A stretch of DNA of 64,000 nucleotides from positions 1 through 64,000 of the forward strand of contig JAAEAF010014395.1 in assembly GCA_011037195.1 (NCBI GenBank), read 5' to 3'. The stretch is from Triatoma infestans. Lineage: Eukaryota; Arthropoda; Insecta; Hemiptera; Reduviidae. Within the stretch, counting starts at the first letter, position 1, and the number at the start of each line of letters is the position of its first letter. The notes under the pieces are model-generated. The model was not told the origin of the DNA. It did no database searches and saw nothing but the letters and a program-made list of their open reading frames with translations. Below are positions 27,801 to 39,900 of this stretch, piece after piece. The position numbers and the translations under genes are program-made.

Positions 27801-30800
27801 GTACTCTATATTAAAGAGTGTTAATATTAATGAAATAAATAATATGGCAGAAGTCAAATTAAAAAATATTATCAGGGAAAGAATTGATAGTTTGAATGAA
27901 GCTATGTAAATAAAGTAATATTTAAAAAGTAAATAATTAGTATCTTGAATACTAATTAAATTTTTGTATATAATGTATTTAGTTCTTATTTATTTTATTT
28001 ATATGTATGTATGTGTGTATATTTGTGTATATGTATATATGTATGTGTGTATATATGTACATAAAACTTCACTATTTAATTTGTATATAGGTATGATAGA
28101 AATCGAACGAGTATGTCTAACTATAATTTTGTATATATGTCTCAAATTTGTAAAATTTTATTAATCTTTAATGTATTATTTATTTCAACTGTACAGTGTA
28201 TATATGTACATAAATCTATTTATTTATTTATTTATTATAACATATGAAAAACAAAAAATAAAAATGGAAAATTTTAAAATATTACAATGGAATGCGAGAT
28301 CAGCCGTAGCTAATAAGGGAAGCCTGGAAATCTGTCTACAAAATGAACAGATTAGTTTAGCTTTAATTAGTGAAACATGGTTCAAGCCAAATTCAATAAT
28401 TAAATTCGCAGGGTATAATATTATAAGAAATGATAGATCAGATGGAAAGGCAGGGACGGCAATCCTAATTAAAAATAATATAGCTTATAAAGAAATAAAA
28501 AATATTTATAATATCCCAGATCTGATGACAGTTGGTATTTCTACATGTACAAAAACCAACAATAGAGAAATAGCAATTGTATCTGTTTACAATAGTCCAA
28601 AGAACAACATCTCGTACAATGAATGGGAAAAATTTATTAAAAGTTTACCCGCACCCTTTTTATTGGGAGGTGATTTTAATGTACATAATCAGGTTTTTGG
28701 AAGCAGCTTCACAGAGTCCAAGGGTCGCTTCTTACTAGACGCTATTCAGAATAACAATCTTGTTTATTTAAATGATGGTTCTGCCACATTAGTCAAAAAT
28801 ATTAATCATAGATATAACTATTTGTTCCCCACAATTGGCACCGTATTTTACTTGGAGTCTGCTAGATGATAGTATGGGCTCCAATCATATTCCTATTATT
28901 ATTGAATCAACAGATAAATTTGTAAATTATGTAAGTAGACAGATTTTCAGAACATGGAATCTAAAAAAAGCTAATTGGGATACTTTTCAAAAATGTATGT
29001 CTGAGGAAATTGACTCCTCTTACAATTACGATGATTTTATATTGGCCCTGAATATAGCTAATGAAAAATCGATTCCAAAACTGAAAAATTTCAACATCAA
29101 TACATGGTGGAATGAAGAATGTAAACAAGCTATAGAAAAAAGAAAACTCGCATTTAGAAATTATGTAAATCACTCGACATATGGTAATTTTGTGCTTTAT
29201 AGTAAAGAAAGTGCAAAAACAAAATCAGTTATAAAAAATAGAAAAAGAGCATATTGGAGGGAATTTTGTCAAAATTTAAATAAGAGTACACCCATTAATT
29301 ATATATGGAAAAAAATTAAATCTATTACCAACTCTCCGAATAGGTATACACCTGTATTTCCGGGCGAGTGGGTTGATGATTTTCTAAATAAATTAGCACC
29401 ACCTTTCGTCCAAAACAATATAGAATTTATTAACACTAATCAAGAAGTAAGTAATGAACTCTCCCATATGTTACTGAAACCATTTAAACTGAATGAATTA
29501 AATAGAGCCCCAGGTTTGGATCAAATTCATTATCCTATGATAAAAAATCTTCCATTGCCCGCAAAATCACATCTCTTGAAACTTTATAATGTTATGTGGA
29601 TGAAAGGTGAATTTCCTAATGGATGGAAAAATTATTTAATAAGCCCAATATTAAAACCCAATAAAAATAAAGCGGAGAGTGATTCTTATCGGCCTATTGC
29701 CCTTTCTTCCGCGTCATGAAGACGCTTGAACGAATGATAAAGAACAGATTGGAGTGGTGGCTAGAGTCAAATGAGAAAATACCTGATAGTCAGTATGGAT
29801 TTAGAAAACAGAAATCTGTCTACGACTGTCAAATTCAATTGACAACTGATATTAATTTAGGATATACAAATAATAAGATAACTTTAGCATTATTCTTAGA
29901 TTTTTCATCTGCATATGATAATGTACAACTGCCGATTCTGGCTCAAAAAATGAGAGTTCAGAACTTCCCTGATAATTTTATAAGAAACATCATCCGACTT
30001 ATATCAGATAGAAATATTTATGTAAAATTAAATGATAAACTAGTAGGGCCTCAAACTTCACAAATTGGATTACCGCAAGGTAGCATTATCAGCCCGATAC
30101 TATATGCAACATATGTTGCAGATTTAGAATCTATTGTTAGGTCGGATGTTAAAATACTCCAATATGCTGACAACGTTTGTATATATGTCACTAAAAGTAC
30201 AATTAACGAATGCAAAGAAGCGCTTGGAGAGGTAATAGAAAACTTAAACCAATGGATATTGGATAATGGATTGACAATTTCTAATTCAAAATCTGTGCTG
30301 TGCCCATTCACTAGAAGAAGAAGGTTGAATCTTCCTACAGAAGTTTATTTAAACAATAGAAAATTCCCATATGAAACTAGTGCTAAATTTGTAGGAATCA
30401 TTATGGATAAAACACTAAATTGGAAAATGCATATTAAAAATATAGAGGTAAAAATTGAGAAATATTTTAATGCATTAAGAACCATATCAAATAAAAAATG
30501 GGGAGCAGATCCAGAAATTTCACTTCTATTTTATAGATCGACAATAAGATCAATATTAGATTTTGGGTGTTTTCTATATGGGCAGGCTAAGAAAACTACA
30601 ATACGCACTCTAGAAGTTCTGCAAAATAAATGTTTAAGGGTTTGTTTAGGTTGCTTAAATGCACACCAATAGATGTTTTGTACGCGGAGGCATGTGAATT
30701 ACCCTTAAAGTATAGAATACAAATAATGTCCGACAGGTATATATTAAAAATAATGAGTACAAATAATAAAATAAGTAGGAAAATATGTTATTTGAATGAA

Positions 30801-33800
30801 AAAGTATTAACTAATACATTTTGGAAAAAAAAGAATGCCCCAATATATACCGAAAGTTTTATACGAAACTCTGAATTTATAGGTATGATAGAAACTAGTA
30901 ATAAATTGCCTATTTATACAATGAATTATGAGTGCCTATTAAATGATGTTAAAGTAAGTGTATCTGCTGACCTTGGAATAGTACCTATCGGACTGAGAAA
31001 ATCAGTATTTGAGGACTTTATGGAACAAAATTGGCCACAAACATATCATATTTATACTGATGGCTCTAAATTAGAGAATAAAGTAGGAAGTGCTATATAT
31101 GACCCGCAAAGAAAATTTTGCGAATTAGCAAGTTTAAATAGATATGCTTCCGTCTACACAGCAGAACTGGTAGCTATCATTATGGCATTGAAATATATAA
31201 ATACATTATCTCACAACAAATTTACAATATTAAGTGATAGTAAGAGTGCGTTGAATAAATTATCTAATATTGGCAAGTCCTCGAATCTGAACCACTTATT
31301 TAAAGAGATATTAGAATTATTATCAACACTAACGGAAAGGAGCGTAGGGGTGAATTTTGTGTGGATAAGGGGTCATTGTGGAATTAAAAATAACGAAATA
31401 GTAGATACTATTGCAAAAGAGGCTGCTATGTCAGGTGAATCTATAAATATAAAATTACCTATTTCAGATTTTAAAAATTTTATCACAAGAAACATTATTA
31501 AAAAATGGCAAGATGAATATGATAATGGAGTAAAAGGGAAGTTTTATAAAAGAATGGTAAAGTCCTTACCAAAAAAGCCATGGTTTAAAGGGTGCGGGTT
31601 AAATAAATATAAAGTAATGACAGTAAGCCGTCTAAGATCGAACCATGCCGTTTGTGGAGCTTATTTGCACAAAATAAATATAAGAGCATCAGCTAATTGT
31701 AGTGTATGTAAAGTGGAAGAAAATTTTGAACACATAGTGATGATATGTCCTTTGTATAAAGCAGAAAGAGATAGAATGTTTATGGAATTATATAAACATT
31801 TAGACGCTCCTTTCCGTTATGAGGATATTATATTCTTTGTGATATATCTTTGTGATAGATGCTTTGATTGAACTGACTAAGAAGTATGAATGTGAATGAA
31901 TGTATTTATTAGCTTGATCGTGGTATGAATGCTTTAGGATAAGTGTTATGGGGGGTAGTGGAATATCGAGTACCCCATCCCCTTTTATGTAAATAAATAT
32001 GTACATAATTTCAATTTTACTTTTTTGTTCTTTTTCTTTCCTTTTTTTTTTATTTTTTATTTTTATTTAATTTTTTTTTTTTTCTCTTCTTGTAAATAGT
32101 TATGTATTTGTAAATAGTGAATACTGTAAATAGTTTTTAACTCTAGGCTAGGTACGAAGGGGTGCGAGGAATATCGAGTACTCCACTCCACCGTGTGAAA
32201 GTTGGTATGAATGTAGGGTGTAGTTGTTTCTGGTTAGGTGTAGATCTTAGGTCGTTTGTATTTATTGGAATGTTTGTATTTATTAGCGAGAATGTGATGA
32301 CAGGTTAGAGTATGCTTGTATGAGCTTAGTCAGTTCAATTATATATTTACTTGGCAGAATGGTGAGCAACCTATGCGCAAAAAAAAAAGAAAAAAAAAAA
32401 AGTTGTTGAAATTCCGAGATAGAAGAAAATCAGATGACTGGAAGTGCGTTTTTACAGAAAAGTATTTTTCAATGTTCTGCAATTTTCCTGGACATCTATC
32501 ACAGTCTATACCATCATCAGATATATAACAAAGAAGGTGCTCGACAACGAACTAAGGCGACAAATATCCTTCCACTCCTGCAAGGAGGATTTGTCAAGCG
32601 TTTACCGGGATGTCACGTAAACGCAGATTAGTCGATGCTGTGTTAAAGGCTGCTAAGGACAAAAACCAAGAGGGAGCCGTAGCACTGCTTGACGTAACTG
32701 GTGCCTTCGATAGCATTAGTCATAATCACATCAGACAATCGCTTCTTTCTAAAGGAGTTTATGCTGACCTTTGCAGAGCGGTGAGAGCTCTTCTGACTAC
32801 TAATAATATAAGAATCAACACAGTAGTTAAGAAAACTGAATCGATCGTTGTACGCAGGGGAGGTCCACAAGGAGACCGCTTTCTGCGACATTATTCAATT
32901 TATCAATAGACCATCTCCATAGAGAAATTTGTCTTCTCTATAGGAGAAGAAGGTGGTTCGGAGCCAGTGGAACTGTCCCAAGGGCAACTTAGAACTTCCT
33001 CGAGGGTATGGGCATTGAACCGAGACATTTGACTTTCCTAGCAGAATCAATCATTATCGATTCTCTGGGAATAATTAATCACCACATATATGGCTGGAGA
33101 ATTAAATAGAGCATTCTAATTACCAAATTGACTACGCCTTATCCGTAGTTGCGTGTTGGTTGCCGATTTATATGGACTTTGCTCTGCCATTTTTATTATT
33201 CTACACAGGTTGGCTAATAATTATCAAAACTTTTCTATGGTCATGAATGTCACCGAGACTGATTTTCAAGCTGCGTGCTTAGCAATTCAACGTAGTTGAG
33301 CAGCCTCACTTTATGTTTTTGTACAGTGCATTCTTCTTTAGATCTAACGATTTTCTTTAAACTAAGTATGTGAACTACACATATATAGAGCTACAACTTT
33401 TATTTGAAACATTTCTCCGGGTAAACTCATTACATCAGTGTTCAGTACGTCTCAATACATCTCTAACAAGTTTATTTCTTCACTTTTCATATCTATCTCT
33501 AATTCTCTCCTTCTCACATCTATCACACATATGTAATATTACATTTCGAATGCACATATATACATTTTCAGTTATATGTACCTAAACCTAAACATTCTGA
33601 TTACAAAAAAAAATAAGAGAAAGTAAAAAATTGTCAATGGGGGAATTATATATAAAATTTGAACAGGATAATTAAAACCCTTACAAACAAATAATGAATC
33701 AAAACTAAGTAAATTGCAGAAAGAGAGAGTTGTGTGAATGTTTCACACTAGATTTTTTATAGCAGAATAGTAACTGTATGGTGATTTCCATTATAACATC

Positions 33801-36800
33801 CTACTATTTTTCTAATTTTTATTTTCTCTTTCTAACATGGAACAAAATCTAATCTCTAAATTTTTACTCTTATTTTCATCAAATGATTTACTTTGTTTTG
33901 CTTTTTAAAAGTAATTAAAAATAATAAACTACTTACTGCGAAAGCACAGCCTCCTTTTTTTCATTATCATTTACCTTCAGCATACAATTATAACATTTCC
34001 GTTTCCTTTTCTTTTGCAAATTTCGAAATGTTGATTTCTTTTTAGGGCTATCGACACCAAATGTTTCTACAGAATCTGCATCATATATGCAGGCCGCAGG
34101 ATCTCTAAAAATAATAATAATAATTCATGAAAATGAGGTAAGTCTCACTGCATTATGGAGAAGATAGTGAATCTGTTCGGACAAAACTTATATGTGGATA
34201 TTCATGGGAGAATATACCAAAGTGAGTCCATTCAGATCTGAATTTTTTTGGTGATGTAAAAAATTAATGAATTAATTTTTATTGATGCTAAAGGGTTTAA
34301 AATGACGATATACATATATATGTGTACGTACATATTGGGTTTCGAGCTTTGTACAAATGAATAAAAGAAGTCAAGATATTCCATATAAGAAAATCTGGTG
34401 TGAAACACTCACACAACTTTCTCTAACCCCAGTTTTCAAAATTGTAATTGACAAATTTATAGTCAGTGTATCAAATTTAATGAAATTCGTCGGAGTTCGT
34501 CGAAAAATGAAAAACTGTCCAGTAACTGTCCATGACATTGGCCAGGAAAGTAATGGTTACAACAAGTAGTAATGGACAAATTAAAAAAATACGAGAAAAT
34601 TTTAATGGGACTGGCATGTACATAGATAGAGACTATCATTGGAACGTGAGGAACAGAAGAAGGAAATGTTCTGGGTAAGAAAGGAAATAAGAAAGAAAGA
34701 TGGGAATCTAAAGTGCATAGTCAGGAAGGTTATTTTGATTTTAAATGGAAAAGAATTTCTGTGGGATGAAGAAAGTGGAGTTACTGAAAAAGAAGACATT
34801 GACTACTTAAGGGGTTTGTTGGGAGAATTGTGGTCTCGATGTTATGTACCAGAATGCCAGAGCATCAACAAGATGATGGGGAAGACTTCAGATAGTAAAT
34901 AGGGATATGCCGTCTGCCCGGTATACATGTATGAACATAAGATTGCACGAAACTAACAAAATTATCAAAATATTAGGGTATAATATAGCTGGGATAAAAA
35001 AATTAACTACATAATGTAACATTTCTTAACTTTGTACATAATTACAATATTATTTGCTTAGTTGAAACTCATTTAGAAAGTGAGTTTCAACTCTAAGATT
35101 CAAATTGAAAATTATTTCTCAGACTACTGTTTGTAGTGTAAACCAGCCAGCAGATTTAGTAGGTATGGTGGTGTATACTAGCGGTGGTAAAGGTTTTAAA
35201 AAGTAATTAAAAAATGAAAAATTATGCAATTGTATAACGGTAGCAAATCAGAAATAATAGGGGTAAAATGTGCACAAAAACAAAATTGGTTTATAAATAA
35301 TGAAGAAATTGAATTTGTCAAAACTTTATGTATGTTAAAAGTTCGTAAGTATTTAGGTCTAGTGATGTGCAATAGTTTGAAATGAAATATGATATTAAAG
35401 ACAAAGTAGGCAAGGCAAAAGATGGAATAAATATGATGTGGAGGGAACTGTTTGTCAATTGAAATGCACCATCTCATTCTAAAATTAGAGTCTTTGATTC
35501 GACAATTACAAATGTTATAAGTTACGGGTGTCAAGTGTGGGGATATAAACGTTACGAAGAAATTGAAAAAGTTGAAAGATATTTTATAAAAAAAAAATGT
35601 TTAAATTACCCCCAAACACAGAAAATTACCTCACTTATTTAGAAACAGGAAGAAATTTAATTCACATATACGCTTAAAATTCATTTTAATTGAATATTAA
35701 AAATTTTAAATTATACAGATAATAGATTATGTACAATTGTAGCAAAAGAAATGATAAAGCAGAATTGATCATGGTTTAAAGAGTGGGGGGAAGTAGCTGA
35801 TAAAATAAATTATAAATTAAATTTAAACTTGAACTCTTTCAGTTAGTTCCTGGAAAAGAGAAATGTGTTAAGATGTTGGAAGTGTACAAATGGAACTTTA
35901 TTCAAGATTGTATCAAAAAGGCAGCAGAGGGAACTCATCATGGCTTTTTCAGTATATTAAGTAAACCAATAGATTACTTCAATCAAATAAAACAAACAAA
36001 TATAATCAGTTTAATAATCAAATGTAGAGGGGAACTTTTAAACTTAAACTAAAGACCATTTGACATGGAAATATACAGCTAGTCTCACTATGCAACCTAA
36101 AAGAAATGGAAAATAATTATCATTTCCTAGCAGTATGTCCTATTTTGAAATCGTTTAGAAAAAAATATTTAAAAAGAGAAAACATTTTTAAAGAAAAACT
36201 GAGTGATATATTGAACGGAAAAAATTTGATAGGTTTGTGCAATTTTGATGAGAAAGCAGGACGTTATAGGAATTATTTGATTTCTGAATTTAATTATTAA
36301 TTTTGTCTTGCTTCCTCGATTTTGGTTTTGTCCTTTCAAGCAAAGAAGTTGGTTATTAATATTATTATTATTATTATTATCATTACTTATTTGTATATTT
36401 ATTATTACTTATATTTTTATATTTGTTGATAAATTTCGAAACTAAAACTCCCGGCAGACGGTACAATGTACCATGCTGTAATGTTCTTATTTTCTATGAT
36501 CAGTATGTAAATTGTAAATATACATTGATCAATTAAGAAAAAAAACAAAACAGAATTATTCTCTTCCTCACCATCACTCAAATTCATATCTGAATTACAA
36601 GCTTGTAAGAATTTTAAAATTTCTTTTTAGTCTTCTTCCTTTTCAGGATCATAAATTTTTGCTAAAATAACAGAAATGAAGAAATATCTCTAAAACGCCC
36701 CTGTAGGATCGGGGACAGAAGACATGCTCCAAATCCTGGATGTCGTAAGAGGCGACTAACAGGACTGGGGGAAGTGATTAGCACTTCTTAGGGAGGTGGC

Positions 36801-36867
36801 CTCTCCCTACTAGCCCAGCCTGACAGGGGGGTACATGAAATAGAACACAACCTACAACACACTCATT

Positions 36868-36914
<47 letters not shown>

Positions 36915-39900
36915 CAGGGTACACGAATAGGGCCCTAACTCAAGGTGTGAGCTACCGTGCTGAGGAGTTGGTTGGCGGCAGAGATCTTAGCCGTCTCGTA
37001 CGGTGCTCTCCGGATACCAGGCGACCTCCGGTTGTAATATAGCCTTCCCACAGTTTCCAGGCTCTGTGACCGCTTTCCTTGGAAGCTCGTGGGACCAACA
37101 TGAATCCTACTAATAATTCTACAGAGGAGTCCGCCTCTCAAAAAACGGACATACAACCTACACTTGATAATCCACATCCTCCACCCATTCTCCCCAACAA
37201 CCCTTCTAACACCATCCAATTCAACGTCCCGTGCAACACACCGACTTTCCCTATTCTTACAAATCATCTCCCATCTATTTCCCTTGGAATCGAAACTTTG
37301 GCTGACAACGGTATGGAAATTGAAACAACTACGGAAACAGAGACCAATAAAGCGCAAGGGTTTGTATTTACACTACAACCCTTCGACCCCTCTTCCCGCC
37401 AAGGAAGAAGACCAGGGGTGGCAATTCGAATTGTCTAAACTAAATAATGAATAGTTTAACGACTAAATTTCTCGCAAGGAGTCATTACCTGCAAGGACTT
37501 TCTCAATAGTAACTTGGAAGACATAAAGAAAGACTTAGAGCATAAGGGTGTATTGGAAGTCCGAAGAATAAAAAGGAGGTAGGGGGAAAACTTAATTGAT
37601 ACAGCCTCTCTCGTGTTAACGTTTGATAAGCCAAAACCCCCCTCCACAACGGATGCTATTTTCTATAAAGTAAAAGCGAGGCCCTACATTCCATGCCTAT
37701 GCGGTATTTTAAGTGCCAGAAATTTGGACATACGGCCCAACGTTGCAGCATAGCTCAGCCTATTGTGTGCGGAAAACTTTCTCATGAAGGGGAATGCATT
37801 CCACCAATTATGTGTGTCAATTGTGGAGGTGATCATAACGCTCGATCTGCTGGGTGCCCAGTTTTACAAAAGGAAAAAGACATTCAAAAAAATAAAACGC
37901 TTCAGCAATTGCCTTATCACGAAGCTAGAGCAATGGTTGAGAGAAAATATTGTCTTCCCAGATGTCAGCTTTGCACAAAAACTTAGAACACCCGCGCTCA
38001 GCTCTGAATCATAAAAGGCCCGTCCCCGGGGGTAACATTATTAAGGTGGGTGAAATCCCACCACCAAAGACAACTGCCCCAGCAGGGGCATCGCTAACCG
38101 TTAGGTTAGCCTCACCAACCCCTACTACATTAGGGGTTCAAGAAACTAAGGTGGGATCAAACCCACCCATAAATCCTGCTTCCTCACAGGACACTTGGCA
38201 GGTGGTGAGTCCACCTCACCGATCACCTAGAAGGAAGCGAGCAACAATTTTATCATTAACTCGTTTCCCTAAGGTGACTTGGGGTAGTAGATTAAAGAAA
38301 CTTAGTGGAGCATCATGCTCTTCCAGTCAAAATGTCTGTTCTCCGCGCCAACAATGTCAGCTCTTGGGAACAAATATAGACGCCTCAGAGTCGAAAGGTG
38401 GAACCGTCTCGGACCGCCCTCCTAAATTTCGAAAAAGAAGGGATGGCCAAAAGGCATACCCAGAAAAAATGTGTCAGCTGAATAAAGCATATTTAATGAC
38501 GAACCATCTGGAATTATGTACTAAAATTGCCAGTGATCCTGCCACACGTGGTCATTTCGGCTTTGTGATATGGCTGAATCAATTATCCAATGGAACATGC
38601 GGGGTTACAAAAACAAGGTTTACGTCGAATGATGCGACCCATTGGCGTGTGCCTCCAAGAAATCAAACTAAGACCGGGGTATTCTATACGAATCCCCGGG
38701 TATACTACCTATAGTAAGGAGGTACAACCCGCTCCAGGTGGGAGGGCGCCTGGCGGTGTTGTTATCTGTGTAAGGGAGAACATCCCCAGCAAGCTGCTGA
38801 ATCTCAACATTAATCTGCACGCTGTGGCCGTGCGTTTAGATAGACCGTTGCAGATCACTCGAAAACAAGTGTTTACCTGCCTGACATTTACTGGCGAAGG
38901 GATGATCTAGAAAACCTGCTCTCACAGTTGCCTGCACCAATTTTGGTAATGGGAGACTTTAATTCTCAGAATACCAGGTGGGTTTCTCAGCTTCGAGTGA
39001 TCCGCGAGGCAGGTCTCTTGAAGAGGTAATACATAATAATAATTTAATGCTACTTAACAATGGTGCCCAAACCCATCTTAATGATTACTCAGGTTCCTTT
39101 AGTGCCATAGATCTAAGTATAGCAACTCCCACCTTAGCTGTTCGTCTGGAATGGACTACGATAGAAGAACTTTTCCAAATTGACCACTTCGCAATTAAGG
39201 TAACCAGCTCCATCTGCAGGTCTGATTTTGTCTCACCAGCACGTACGACATTAGGAGGGCAAATTGGTCCGCTTATTCAGCTAATGTGGTGACACCAGTA
39301 TTTATGGAGATGTCACCACTGACACGAATAATTTTACGGAAGCGTTGGTGCGGGTGGCTGATGGTTCAGTGCTGATGATCGGTGGTAGAGTCAAAAGACC
39401 TCCCGTTTCCTGGTGGACTCCGGACTGTAAAACGGCCAATGCGGCAAAGAAGCGGGCCTTTAATCGATTTAAGAGGCACCCGACGGAAGAAAATTTAATC
39501 AATTTCAAGAAGTTAAGAGCCAGAGAGAGGCTAATAATTAAAAGTGCTAAAAAGGATACCCTAGCCTCTTATGTGTCAACGATATCCAACGTCATCTTCA
39601 CTTAAGGAGGTATAGTAGTAAAATAAAAAGCCTCTCTGGTGGACACAAAATACCGTTGGTACCTGCTCTTCTTCAAGGAAATGTCGTCGTCACTGAGCCA
39701 AAGGATGTGGCTGAATATTTCGCCTGTTACTTTGCACAAGTGTCAAGTTTACGGGCTTACTCGGCTGAATTCCTTAAGTGGAAAGGTGACGAGGAGCTGC
39801 AGCCACATGACTTTGACACCGCCACTGTAGAAAGCTATAATGTTCCGCTAATCGAACACGAATTCGAAAATGAACTCGGGAAAACGAGAGATACTTTGGG

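Larger units (their letters stand above)
26201..32401 (+). mobile_element. I-like LINE, near full length, inserted in a TIR element
   Basis: 6.2 kb element with 5' UTR, ORF1 (three zinc knuckles), a long inter-ORF spacer, ORF2 (endonuclease, RT, RNase H, C-terminal cysteine motif), 3' UTR and A-rich tail. GTTGTT flanks it (26195-26200 and 32402-32407), and the host TIR element continues on both sides. It starts CAGTCTGTG. Both ORFs carry a few frameshifts and the RT catalytic motif is YADN. ORF1 knuckles plus RNase H after RT is the I-clade arrangement. Confidence 0.85.
25742..32490 (-). mobile_element. TIR element copy split by the I-like LINE
   Basis: The minus copy starts with ACTTTCTCTTACTC at 25742 and has a GT-rich microsatellite at 25857-25892. 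It runs to ATATGTTGTT at 26200, is interrupted by the LINE at 26201-32401, and resumes at 32402 with GTTGTTGAAATTCCGAG, then TGGAAGTGCGTTTTTAC. It is lost near 32490. Joined across the LINE it follows the complete copy. Confidence 0.85.

Noticed and set aside
36572..36661. Possible extra ICE2 exon on minus (DPEKEED ... CNSDMNLSDGE), with splice-like borders
   Set aside because: All three frames contain a stop within the 90 bp, and the flanking exons (42129-42261 and 33937-34104) already join in phase without it. It may be a relic or poison exon.
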